Below, one piece after another: positions 24,474 through 34,139 of a DNA stretch of 64,000 bases (the stretch's first letter is position 1; each line of letters begins with the position of its first letter). Where the stretch lies: assembly GCA_021234155.1 (NCBI GenBank), contig JAJEKV010000041.1:1738447-1802446 (forward strand), read 5' to 3'. The notes under the pieces are model-generated. The model did no database searches, was not told the DNA's origin, and saw nothing but the letters and a program-made list of their open reading frames with translations. Both the position numbers and the translations under genes were made by a program. This stretch comes from Isoetes taiwanensis. Lineage: Eukaryota > Streptophyta > Lycopodiopsida > Isoetales > Isoetaceae.

Positions 24474-24526
24474 ATATACGGACATGAGTACGCATACTGG
24501 CCCATCAAGTGGCCAGGATCGTTACA

Positions 24527-25790
24527 ATATGCCGTACTCATAGCAAGCTTGGTTTGGATGGTGGTAAAGAAATCTTTCCAGAATGCGCTTACGAATTTGG
24601 GATCCCTGTTGGATACAATGACTCGTGGCATTCCGTGCAATCTGAAGATCTCCTTTGCAAATAGCAAAGCGGTATCGAAGGCTGTATCTGTGGTGCGACA
24701 TGGCAAGAAATGAGCCATTTTCGACAATTTGTCGACCACTACCATCAATGCATCATATCCACGGAGAGTACGTGGAAGGCCCACAATGAAATCCATGGTT
24801 ATCACTTCCCACTTAGCGTTGGGCACATCCAGAGGTTGCAACTCTCCTGGAATCCTTAATTGCTCAGTCTTGGTTTGTTGACACACTTGACACTGCTTAA
24901 TGTACCTGGCAATGTCCTTCTTCATGGAAGGCCAAAAATAACTGGAGCGGATCTTAAAGTAGGTCTTCATAAAACCTGCATGTCCAGCTATAGGGCTGTT
25001 GTGCATGTCATGGAGAATTAGCTTACGTACTCCTGAAGTCTCAGGTACACACAACTTATCCTTGTAATATAACAAGTTGCCCTCTTTCTTATACGAACGG
25101 AAAGTTTCGCGTTCTTTATCTGTGCGTGCCTCCTTAGCCAAACTATCCCAAACATCACGGAACTCGGGATCTGCGGCCAAAGACTGTTCTATCTGTTTCC
25201 CAAACTCACTAGTGAGTGTGGAAATTGCATTACAATGGGTTCGGGTTACTAAGGGATGGCGTGACAATGCATCCGCAACCACATTGTGCTTCCCAGGTTT
25301 ATACGTAATGTCAAAATCATACTCCTCTAGAAATTCCATCCATCTTCTCTGACGGAGGTTGAGATTCGGTTGGGTGGATAGATAACGGAGACTCTGATGA
25401 TCTATATCAAGTTGAAATCTTCTACCAAGAAGGTAGTGTCTCCATAAACGCAGAGCGCGGACAACGGCTAACAACTCCTGGTCATGGGTAGGGTATCGCT
25501 GCTCAGTCTCGTTCATTTTCTTCGAATCATAGGCAATAACCCTCCCCATTTTAAGGTTAACCCGACGACCATGAGTATGTCTGATTTTTCCACTGGCTAA
25601 AGTGACAGGTTTCGGTCGGGACCTCAAAGTCTCAAGCTGCAATACCTGGGCCATTCTAGGAGAAGCAAAATTATGTGTACTTCCCGTATCCATAAGAATT
25701 ATAAAAGGCTTACTGTCTACTTGACCGATGGTAGAAATAACAGCAGGCTGACTTTCAGCTTTGCCGGTTTCTATGGCTGAGGATATGAGA
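24527..25790 (-). pseudogene. pol: protease – partial RNase H – integrase N-half, reverse transcriptase deleted
   Basis: One open frame encodes the retropepsin active site (FIILMDTGSTHNF), then GKIRHTHGRRVNLKMG. It passes straight into RNase H (AYDSKKMNETEQRYPTHDQE, LRLWRHYLLGRRF, KPGKHNVVADALSR). No reverse transcriptase palm or fingers lie between, and the first catalytic Asp of RNase H is missing too. The join keeps frame. Integrase follows: H2C2 zinc finger (HDMHNSPIAGH, CQVCQQ), first Asp in VITMDFIVGLP and second Asp in VSNRDPKF. It breaks at STAY where the 5.3-kb element inserted. The protein cannot copy RNA, so any mobilisation needs enzymes in trans. Confidence 0.93.
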
Positions 25791-27051
25791 CGCACCGTGA
25801 ATATAGTCGGGAGCCTCCTCCTCGACAGGTGGTGTAGACTCGAGATCGTCCCAATCGAGGTCGGCCATGGCCAACTGGGCAGTCTGTGTGACATAAGGGC
25901 AATTCTGCATGAAATGCCCGGGCCGCATACACCTATAACATGCTTTATCTCTGCGGAGCTGCTCTCGGGCCTCTTTGGGAATAGACTGTAAGAGGTTCCG
26001 AACTTCCTTACCGACATTGTTCGGTTTGTCGGGCATGTTGAAGGTGACTTTCTTTTCCTGGCGGCCGTTAGAGTTCTGCTGAGGGGGCCCCGGACTTGGT
26101 GAACGGCCCTTATAAGGTGTGTACGGGCGTGGCTGGGAGTAAGAGGCGGGGCGCTGGTACTGGTTTCGTGGTGCGTCCTCTTCAAGACTCAATGCCTTAG
26201 CCTCAGCCTCAGCAACTGATTTCGGGTCTATGGCCTTAACCATTCGTTTAATTGAGCCCTCCACCGCCCTCTTTTCATTCATTCCTGGCACATACAACCT
26301 CAAGCGCATGAATTCATCAGTGTAGGCCTGAACGGACATGTCCTTCTGCTCTAACCTGTAAAAAGTTTGAATCTGTTGGCATTTGTGCGCACGAGCACAT
26401 AATGCGACTTAAAAGCTTTGGCAAACTTTTTGAACTTGCACCTGCTTCTGTCCAGATGCTTGGCTCTGGCATAGCCCTTCCACCAAATACGAGCGGCTCC
26501 TGTAAGGTTTGTGGTGGCAACCTTTCCTGTATCCTTTTCTGTCATGCCATAGGATTTTCCAAACTCCTTCATCTCGTCCAACCAGGACTCTGCATTCAGC
26601 CCGCCCTTAGATTTCCCATCAAACTGGGCCAATTTCCTATTTTTCCATATACTGGTTATGGCCGTATCAACCGTCTTACGGTACTCTTTGTCCCGGCGCT
26701 TTGCATGGTCACCAGATGATACAGACGACTCAGAGGACACAGAAGTGGCTGATTGTGAGGATGTGGCACTATCCGTAGAGGAACTTCGACGACGTTTAGA
26801 ATGGTGCCTCCTTTGTGCGGGTACAGGGCCTGGTTCAGGTGCAGGTGGCGCTGTGGTGGTGGACTTGGCGGTAACGGAGGTAACTCCGGCCCATCCTCCT
26901 GTATATGCTGCAGTGGGTTGGCATTCAACACATAAGCTTGCAGCTCTACTAACTGTCGCTTGATCAATAGGAGTTCCTGTTCAGGCGTTAGTCTGCTAGC
27001 ATTCGAGGGTGTCTGCCATGAGGCGTTACGTGCACCGTCTATATTGACCAT
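25755..27051 (-). pseudogene. gag with CCHC zinc knuckle
   Basis: Gag forms the particle that packages element RNA. From the ATG at 27,051 a Pro/Ser-rich N-terminus runs to about 26,800. After a frame change comes the gag core (LNAESWLDEMKEFGKSYGM, NLTGAARIWWKGYA, FAKAFKSHY). After a second shift near 26,350 comes DMSVQAYTDEFMRLRLYVPG, then a basic, Pro-rich linker and the knuckle CYRCMRPGHFMQNC (CX2CX4HX4C). A third frame change near 25,780 leads into protease. Chromoviruses normally encode gag-pol in one frame, so these shifts are probably mutations. Confidence 0.88.
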
Positions 27052-27307
27052 AAGAGGGTATAAGGAGAATTATTGTGATACCAAGTGTGACAAAGAAGAT
27101 CATTTTAAGTAGTGCTAGGAAAGAATAATAAAGACAATACAAGAGAATGAAAGAAAGGATCTTTATTATTAAGTCAAAGCAGCAGTTACATTAGAAATAT
27201 ATCTTTAACAAAACTTAGGGTTATATAGTATAGAGATAGTTATTATACATTGGGCAATTCTTAAACAACTCTTACTTAACCATAAGAAGAAACTGGAGAG
27301 ACCGGGC

Positions 27308-27769
27308 CTAGGGCTGCGCAAAAGGGTACAGGATAGAGTAGCGGACGCTCTCCCGTACGGCCCTGACTACCTTGTAGCGAGCCCATGCCTGGATAATAAC
27401 ATGCTGGTAGTCTAAGGTAGAACTGATAATGAGCAAGTTAAAAAGGTTTCTTAATGCAAAGAAAATCTCCCATAAATGGTCATTGGCGTCCGCAAAAGCT
27501 TCGTGCCTTGTCATTTCCCAGTAATCCCAGGTTCGACGAAGAGTTTGCTGTAAATGCTCAAAGGCCCGTTCTCGGAGAATGTTAACTATTTCCAAGCCTT
27601 TAGCTGAGTCATAGGGCTCCCCCTCTTGCACGGGTTCCCCTGATTCATAATCCTCATCCCGGTCCGGGTACTCCCCATATCGTTGGCCGTAGTCTTGGTC
27701 GGGAGGTCCTGGATCGTCCCTTCGTATGTCGTTGGTGATTCTTTCCTCGATTTCTGCGAGCTCATCGTC
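27308..27769 (-). CDS. acidic helical protein of unknown family (extra ORF C)
   Basis: An open frame of about 150 codons lies between the other extra frames and gag. It begins with an acidic segment (ELAEIEERITNDIRRDD, then DRDEDYESGEP) and continues as predicted helix (EIVNILRERAFEHLQQTLRR, HLWEIFFALRNLFNLL), ending PFAQP. I recognise no family. A possible acceptor (CTTGTAG) sits at its 5' edge and the 220 bp upstream are AT-rich, so it may be a spliced exon. Its placement inside the LTR borders, on the element's strand, argues that it belongs to the element. Confidence 0.5.
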   Translation of the reverse strand, partial: DDELAEIEERITNDIRRDDPGPPDQDYGQRYGEYPDRDEDYESGEPVQEGEPYDSAKGLEIVNILRERAFEHLQQTLRRTWDYWEMTRHEAFADANDHLWEIFFALRNLFNLLIISSTLDYQHVIIQAWARYKVVRAVRESVRYSILYPFAQP

Positions 27770-27997
27770 TACAAGACGGCAAGAATGAATATACGATGTG
27801 GAACAATTTCTTCTACTCTAACTCTAAGGAAGAGAGATAAGCATTTGTAGGAGAAAGACAATTCAATGGTATTCCATAATACAATGAAATATAAGAAAAT
27901 AGTATACGTGATGGCTCCGTAGAGGACATGCCAATCAAAAATTACACATGCTTGAGTTGCCCAAAGGCTACATGCCTACAATGTATACTAGGAAGGT

Positions 27998-29397
27998 CTA
28001 GGAGCTAGGCCCCACATCCTGATCCCTAGGTATAGGAGGTGGTGGCAGCAGTCGATGACGTAACAAAGTCACCCCTGGGTCTACTGTGGCAGCTGCAATG
28101 GAGGCAACCTCTGGCGGATAGGCGGCAGCCAATGGGGCCGCCGTAAGGAGCTTCATACTCATCCATGGTGCGATATCCTGCCCCAATGCAGTGAGGGCAA
28201 GATCCCGTCGGACGAGTACGTAAGTAAGCGTGCGTAGGGAAGCTTCTTGTGCCCTGCCAACATGGAAAGAGCACGGAGGTTCCACCATGAAGCCTCGGCC
28301 TCTGGCCCTAAGTCCCGGGCTACAAAAAGGACTTGCCCCTGCCGAAAAGCTGATAGGAAGAAGCGGGTGAGGTGATTCCCCAACACCTTCCCCTGCGGGG
28401 TTTCCGACGTGGCAACCTTCTTATCTAGGTCCATAGGGACTTCTTCTTCCTTGAGTTCCTCCTGCTCTTCCTTCAAATGGGTAGGGTTATGGTATAGATC
28501 TTCTTTTTCCTCGTCCGAACCGGAGGGAACTTCGACCATATTAATATTTGGGACATGAGGCCCCATGGCTGTAAAGGCATCCGGTGAAGGCTGAGATGGC
28601 GGATCCTGTAACACCAGTTCCCGAAGCCGTAACAAAGTTTCGGCCAGCTCTATGGTCTCCTGATGGAACTGGAGTAGTTGCTGTACTTCCTGGGGAAGGT
28701 CAATAGGAGTAAAGTCAATGAAATCATCCATACAGTACTCCGCTAACTCATAGAGCACATGGTCCTTGCGTCGGCGCTTAAACCCGGCCACCATGTGATA
28801 AGTCCAGATGATATCATCCAAAAGAAGATACTCTTGCCCTTGGTGATACACAACTGGAAGGGCGTCTAACCCGGACAAGCGTGCAGCTTGTTCCCGACGT
28901 GGTGGCATCTCCTCTGCCAACTGCTTCCAACGGACGAAGTCACCCATGCCTATGTGCTCATCTTCTTCCTCATCGGAGGACTCGGGAAGTTTGCCTTTCT
29001 CGGCCGGCAATGTCTCATCCTCAACATACTGATCCATGAGGATGGCTAGGGCAAAGGCAACTTCAAGATATTGTCGCCCCTGGTGCTGAACAACTGGCGG
29101 CTGTTTACTCCATCTAAGTTTGCCCTTGAGCACATCATATGCGTGGGTGTCACCCCCAAGCATTTCTCGGACTACATCCCGTTCTAGGTACAGCTGGGGA
29201 GGTTCCCCGAAAGGAATACACAGAGGGAGCATCTCCTCTGTGTAAAACTGTAGGAATCCGGCATAATCTGGGTGCCGCTGCATATTAGAGATGAGGTCGA
29301 GGCGCTGGCATAGAAAGGGCTGTAAAAGGTCAAAGGGCACCTGAGGATCCCAATGCTCTCCATCCTGGTACTATGCAAGTAGATTGATGGCGGCCAT
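27998..29397 (-). pseudogene. acidic protein of unknown family (extra ORF B)
   Basis: Begins at ATG 29,397 (MAAINLLA), meets an in-frame TAG at 29,371-29,373, and then stays open for about 390 codons to near 28,285. There a one-base shift moves it to another frame ending at 27,998. The protein has a helical N-terminus (FDLLQPFLCQRLDLISNM), a repeated motif (PPVVQHQGRQYLEV and LPVVYHQGQEYLLL), and two acidic tracts (SSDEEEDEH; KEEQEELKEEEVPMD). I cannot assign a family. The GQEY motif also appears in the neighbouring H3-fusion protein (VARGQEYRYLGDG), hinting at relatedness. The acidic tracts recall histone-binding proteins, but that is speculation. Both lesions are single-base. Confidence 0.55.
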
Positions 29398-29605
29398 GGG
29401 CGCTGGAAGAGAGGAGGGAAGAAGATGGACAGATATGGACAATTGAAAATGAAACCCTAGAGATCCTTTTACTCCCCTTTTTTTTTTTTAAAGTGATTTA
29501 TTTATCCGACACAAGCATTTTAGGTACATATAATACAAGGACAAAAATGTAAATTTCTATTTAATATAACAAAAATAGTTACAACGTAGACATTCTCAAA
29601 ACCCA

Positions 29606-30861
29606 CTAAGGACGCTCTCCCCGATTCCTGCGGGCCAGGGCCAAATCCTTTGGTATTATAGTGACTCTCTTTGCGTGGATAGCGCAAAGATTTGCATCAC
29701 CAAAAAGTGCCACCAAGTAGGCTTCTGCAGCCTCTTGAAGTGCTAGAATGGCAAAAGTCTGGAAGCGGAGGTCGGGTTTGAATTCTTGGGCTATCTCCCG
29801 TACCAACCTTTGAAAAGGCAGCTTCCGTATCAGAAGTTCCGTGGTCTTCTGGAACTTACGGATCTCCCGTAAGGCCACGGTGCCGGGTCTGAACCGGTGG
29901 GGCTTCTTTGGTGGAGCGGGTTTGGGAGTCGGGCCCCTGTGCGGTGGTATCGTCTTGCCCCCAACGACAGGATGGGGCCGGGAAGCATCCACCCGCTCCT
30001 GCCTCCGGCTGGAACTCGCATTCTTCCCAATAGCTCCGACAACCTTCAACTTCTCCTTGTACTGGCTGCCGGACCTATGGGCTACGCCTTTTCTCCGATG
30101 TTTAATGGGCGTCCTGTCCGTCTGGTTTGGCCCCTGCTCGGTCTCTGGTCCCCCATTACCTTGTTGGTCCTGTCGGGCCTTTTTCTCTCGTTCCCGTTGG
30201 AGTCTTTCCTGTTCCTCCCGGAACTTTCGAGCTCTCTGGAGGTCGGCTTCAACCTCAGCGTACCGTCGTTCTACAATGCGGCGAAGGAGTTCAGCGTGGT
30301 ATCGGTTGGTCGCTGGTTCATATCAATCTGGATCGTCGTCAAATAATCCAGGCTGATGTCAGGAATCTCTCCCCACATGAAGCTCTGGGAAGCTTCATGC
30401 CATTCAAATGGGGGAATTTCGATTGCCCTGCCATCAATGACGGCGACTCCATCTCCTAAATACCTATACTCTTGACCTCGAGCCACCGTATCGGCTCGTT
30501 CTAGCTCTCTGCGGTCATCCTCCCTGGCCAAGTTCCGGATACGGTCGGCCTCTGTTCTTATGGCCTCCTCCTCAGAGTGTTCCTCACATTCAGGAGGGTA
30601 AAATTTAATCAACATCATGACCAAGTCAGGTTGCTCGGCCATGGTATAAGGAAGCTGTCGGAGATTCAACCTAACCAAAAACTGTTCCGAGTAATGATAT
30701 ATTGGATAGGGTATCCTAGCGTCATCAGCAAATCTGAGTACCAACTCATCCAGAAGTATATCAATCAAGGCAGGGTCAGTAGCCATATGCTGGGCGATTA
30801 AGGCATAAATCTGGGCTATGGTGAGGCCAGCGGGGTCCATGGTACTCTTAGTGGTGGCCAT
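29606..30861 (-). pseudogene. retrotransposon-borne fusion: novel N-terminal domain + linker + histone H3 fold
   Basis: The likely start is ATG 30,861 (MATTKSTMDPAG); an upstream TTG extends the frame to 31,008. The first ~175 codons are helical and acidic (LIDILLDELVLRFADD, PPECEEHSEEEA, VARGQEYRYLGDG). Near 30,335 coding changes frame, and a TGA follows at 30,323-30,325. Beyond it the frame is open to 29,606: a charged helix ([20 protein letters not shown]), a basic Pro-rich stretch, then a whole histone H3 fold in codons 29,908-29,609. The fold includes [61 protein letters not shown] and [10 protein letters not shown]. Against canonical H3 recalled from memory it differs at about 16 of 98 positions. 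The normal N-tail with K4, K9 and K27 is replaced. Loop 1 lacks the insertion typical of plant CENH3. There is no intron in the fold. Confidence 0.9.
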
Positions 30862-31008
30862 AACTATGGCGCTGGGGTCTAGGGCGGCAGGAAGTGAGGC
30901 GCTCGCGATTAGGAAGACGATAGGGGAGGCGCTAGGGGTAGAAGAGGCGGTAGAGAAAAACCAAGGTGCAAAAGCAGGGTCGGGTCCGGTAGCTGTGGCG
31001 GACGTCAA

Positions 31009-31522
31009 ACCTAGCGGGCGGAGGCGCTGTAAAATAGGGGAGGGGTAAAAAATTTAACGGCCGCCTAACCTTTAAATTTTAAAAATTGTCTTGTAAAATT
31101 TTTTTTTTTAAATTTATACGGCGGAAATACGCGCGATTATACGGTCGGGCGCCGACGGCATTATACGCGTTCCTACCACAGCTGTAAGTCGATGAAAAGC
31201 AAGCGGCGCCCGAGTTGACTTTCGGGGCCCCTCCTTGACCCGCTTCCGCCTGCTGATGACCCTCCTAGGGTATTTGAGTATGCCCGATCCATTGGAACCA
31301 CTTTCGCCTTCATCTGAGCTACCCACAAAAAGTTATGGTCCTCCCAAACTTGGGTCCTCCAGTCGCCCTAAACTTTTAAGACTTACAATGTATTACATCA
31401 ACCTAGCACAAAACCAAACATCAAAGAATTAAACAGTCCCACTAATTTAATCTCCCACCTAACTACCGAACTAACGAGTTAGGTTTTGGTCAGTGATATG
31501 ATTTCGAGCAACCGAAATCACG
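31009..31522 (-). other. chromovirus leader
   Basis: Lies between the primer site and the first large frame. It holds one small basic frame (31,114-31,326) and an acceptor-like TTTTACAG at about 31,026-31,033, so a leader intron is possible. Confidence 0.45.
31114..31326 (-). CDS. small basic frame in the element leader
   Basis: Seventy codons starting MGSSDEGESGSNGSG, then a basic stretch with YPRRVISRRKRVKEGPRKS. I recognise no family. It could be a short exon, a leader peptide or chance. Low certainty. Confidence 0.25.
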   Translation of the reverse strand: MGSSDEGESGSNGSGILKYPRRVISRRKRVKEGPRKSTRAPLAFHRLTAVVGTRIMPSAPDRIIARISAV

Positions 31523-31534
31523 GCTCTGATACCA
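31523..31534 (-). promoter_or_regulatory. primer-binding site (initiator Met-tRNA)
   Basis: Minus-strand TGGTATCAGAGC, one base inside the 5' LTR. Confidence 0.92.
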
Positions 31535-31535
31535 C

Positions 31536-33127
31536 TGTGACGCTCCCTGAACATATACGACACTCGGGCGTATACATACAGGGACTTTCCCCTCCCATGG
31601 CAACCAACTCGCCACGAACAGGGCCCTCCGTCTAACTCGGGCCATCTATAAAAAGATGCTCGAGTGAAGGACACAGAGGGGTCATTCGGCCCACACCTTC
31701 AATGGGGCTCCTATGTCGCGGAAGCGTGAATACCAGGTTAGCACACAGCATAATCATATCATAAAATACCACCACGAGGGGTGGCACATCCATCCAAGTG
31801 ACAACAACAAAGAATATGCATTTAATACTAGGGAAAACACCCCAAACCCATGGTTCTACCCCGGCTCAGACTCCAGTGAGGATCGACTGACGGCGAGGTC
31901 TCAAGAGATCAGCAGACCGAATCTTAGCATGGCGTTGGCTGGCATGGAACATTGGCTAGGGTTGTCCACTCCATCCGCCCCTCCTGTGCACACTTTGCAG
32001 ATGAGTCGAATCATGCTATGGCATCACTATAGCCTTCCGGAGTCGCAGACTCAAGGTATCACCCTTCGAGCCTACTCCAGGGTTCATGACGCCCCGGTCC
32101 GATGAGGTAGGTCAGGGAAGTGTCCCCTTCCAGGATCACAGTGGTTCCATGGGTGAGCTAGAGAATACGTGGGCCGCATCAGCGACCCCCGCATCCATAC
32201 CCGACTTAGTCACCCTAAATCTACTCAAAGTACAGGGTGCCCCATTCGGGTCACACCTCTGCACCCAGGGAGTGTCAGACCCATACCCGGCCCTCTACGT
32301 GACCGGCTATCAGGCCTAGCCCACTGTAGGAGTCTCAGGAGCCTTGTATGTTTGTGCAAGACCCCACCCCCACTTCACCACTGTGTCCCTTCTCTGGTAC
32401 TAAGCAATTCCATAGCATCCACGACTCGATGGTCTCTTGTGCACAGGCCGCATTAATTGGGAATTAAAGGAGCTACTAGGAGCATACTAAAGCATGAAGC
32501 ACAGAGGTCTCTACCCCCCTCTAATCCCTACTTTACGGAAGACTAACAGAGATATTTTCATAGATTCATCCATCCATTCATAATAACCATAATCCATAAT
32601 TGAAATGTAAATCCTAAATATCAAAGAAGGGTTAATCCTAAGTAAGAACAACCAGAGAAGACTCAAAGAACTTAACTGAAGTGCTAGCCTTAAAGATATT
32701 AACTAGATTATCTACTAACCCGAGTTTCGACTTGATCCATTGTCATGAGGCGCCTCCTGTTCAGCAAAACTGGGGTGTTCAGCAACAGTTCCAGGTACTT
32801 GGGCGCTCAGTTGCTCCTCCTCCTGGCTCGATTTTGGGGTGAAATGGGGGTAGTGATCCACCTTGATGGCCCAAGTTAGCATTCCCATGCTGGCCAATCG
32901 AGTTTGGCCATGTGGCACCTTCCCAAGTAATCAATTAACTTAATTAAACTAATTAGACATTAATTCCTTAATTATAGGTTATTATCCTTAATAATTAATT
33001 TAGCATAGCTAAATTAATCCCTTTTAGGTCAACCCCCTAGGTTACAATACCCCATGGTGGTGTACCTTTATGGGGTGACATGTCAGTATATTTATACGTA
33101 TACCATATAAATACTTAGAACGTCACA
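31536..33127 (-). repeat. 5' LTR of the 17-kb chromovirus
   Basis: 1,592 bp, TGTGACG…CGTCACA, the partner of 16,125-17,732. It is followed by the target duplication GTTAA. Confidence 0.95.
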
Positions 33128-33132
33128 GTTAA

Positions 33133-34139
33133 TGAGATAAAAATCAACTATTGTTTCGTGTTGAAGCATGTGGCAATTTGTGGATGGGGTAAAGTCCTTA
33201 GTTATATCAATGCACCATTTCTAGTTTTAACATTTAGGAATTAAAATGGAGGGGGGCAATAACATGACATATATGCCAATCTCAAGCTTCATTTTAGGGA
33301 GATGGGCAAAGGAATCTCAAGCGTCATTATGAATTACATGGGCAGAGGTTTTGACCAGCTGACAATGTTGGGAACCTTGTTTCTTTTAAGTTACGTATAC
33401 GTATATTTGATCACGGGTTTTTGCAGGTTCTGAACATTTACGTATATCTGATCCCGTGTTTTTGTAGGTTCTGTTTATTACATTTCGAAATAGAATTAGC
33501 ATACAAACGCTAGTCTGACTTTCTTCATCAAGAGAATAGCCAAAGTACCACAATATCAATCAATTGCTTTAGACTTTTCCAGCAGGGCCAAATATTTCAT
33601 TATCAAAAACTGTATCACCACTGTACTTGAGCTCACCGTTATTTCACCTGCAGGCTCAACTCTCTCATGTGCAGTCTTTGGTCTCCTCGAAAGCTCTCCG
33701 CTAGATCTACCCTGTGGCATCAAAATTTCCAATATGAAAACTTACCATGTGAACCAATCTTCTATTTGAAGTTCGTGTCTTGAAAAGATAGAACCTAGAA
33801 AGAATAAGGCAAATAATCATATGACTGGAAAAGCCTATATAACACAAAATCTTAAGCTGCAAAAACAAAAGGTACCTGTAAAGTTTACCAAAAGGGGTTG
33901 CATATAGCCGCTTGAAGGACCAAACAGAGTGGTATGAGCAATATGAAGACAGTGCTTAGCTTGAACATAATCCTGCAAGGTATATATGGAGCAAGAGCTT
34001 TTGTAAAGAAGCTAGACACATCTATTAATTACATACCTTGCTAAGAAGCGTCTTCAAACAAACTGTCTTCAAGCTTTATATGTTATAAATTTCCAAACGA
34101 ATCACCTGGCCATAGCTCAATTCTATAGAGAGATGATAT
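33133..34139. other. host sequence right of the 17-kb element
   Basis: Contains a 40-bp direct duplication (CGTATATYTGATC…GGTTCTG at about 33,400 and 33,440). Minus-strand DNA at about 33,590-33,720 may be the last part of the aldo-keto reductase pseudogene, but I could not place a motif there. Confidence 0.4.

Larger units (their letters stand above)
19193..24526 (-). mobile_element. 5.3-kb solo LTR or LARD inserted in integrase
   Basis: The segment is bounded by TGTAACG…CGTTACA and by the 5-bp duplication ATATG (19,188-19,192; 24,527-24,531). Removing the segment and one ATATG restores the reading STAY-HPQTDG of the integrase. The minus-strand start (CCACTTGATGGGCCAGTA) and end (CAGGAGGGTCAACT…GGCTCGTTACA) match the LTR edges beside the primer site at 12,187, which fixes orientation. 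No gag or pol, no internal primer site and no second copy of either edge is visible. It is thus either an unusually long solo LTR or a non-autonomous element. Inside are about 350-bp degenerate repeats. Confidence 0.85.
16125..33127 (-). mobile_element. complete chromovirus LTR retrotransposon carrying a histone H3 gene
   Basis: This is a 17,003-bp Ty3/gypsy element in minus orientation. Its LTRs (16,125-17,732 and 31,536-33,127) begin TGTGACG and end CGTCACA and are roughly 98-99% identical by eye. The 5-bp GTTAA flanks it at 16,120-16,124 and 33,128-33,132. The primer site TGGTATCAGAGC lies 1 nt inside the 5' LTR, and a purine tract lies next to the 3' LTR. Reading from the 5' LTR it holds: a small basic frame; an N-terminal domain fused to a histone H3 fold; two acidic unknown proteins; gag with a zinc knuckle; protease; partial RNase H; and integrase with chromodomain. 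Reverse transcriptase is deleted. The integrase is split by a later 5,334-bp insertion. Without that, the element was about 11.7 kb. Confidence 0.95.

Noticed and set aside
29606-30049. Centromeric histone CENH3 as identity of the H3 fold
   Set aside because: The divergent, long N-tail suggests it, but loop 1 has the canonical length (FKPDLRFQ) and the helices follow replication/replacement H3, without the extra loop-1 residues of plant CENH3.
29841-30459. Plus-strand open frames of 110-171 codons over the H3 region
   Set aside because: They are antisense to the H3-fusion gene; composition-driven and without family resemblance.
16302-32105. Identical 130-codon frames at 16,302-16,694 and 31,713-32,105 as a duplicated gene
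   Set aside because: Both lie at the same place inside the two LTRs and on the strand opposite to the element; identity is due to LTR copying.
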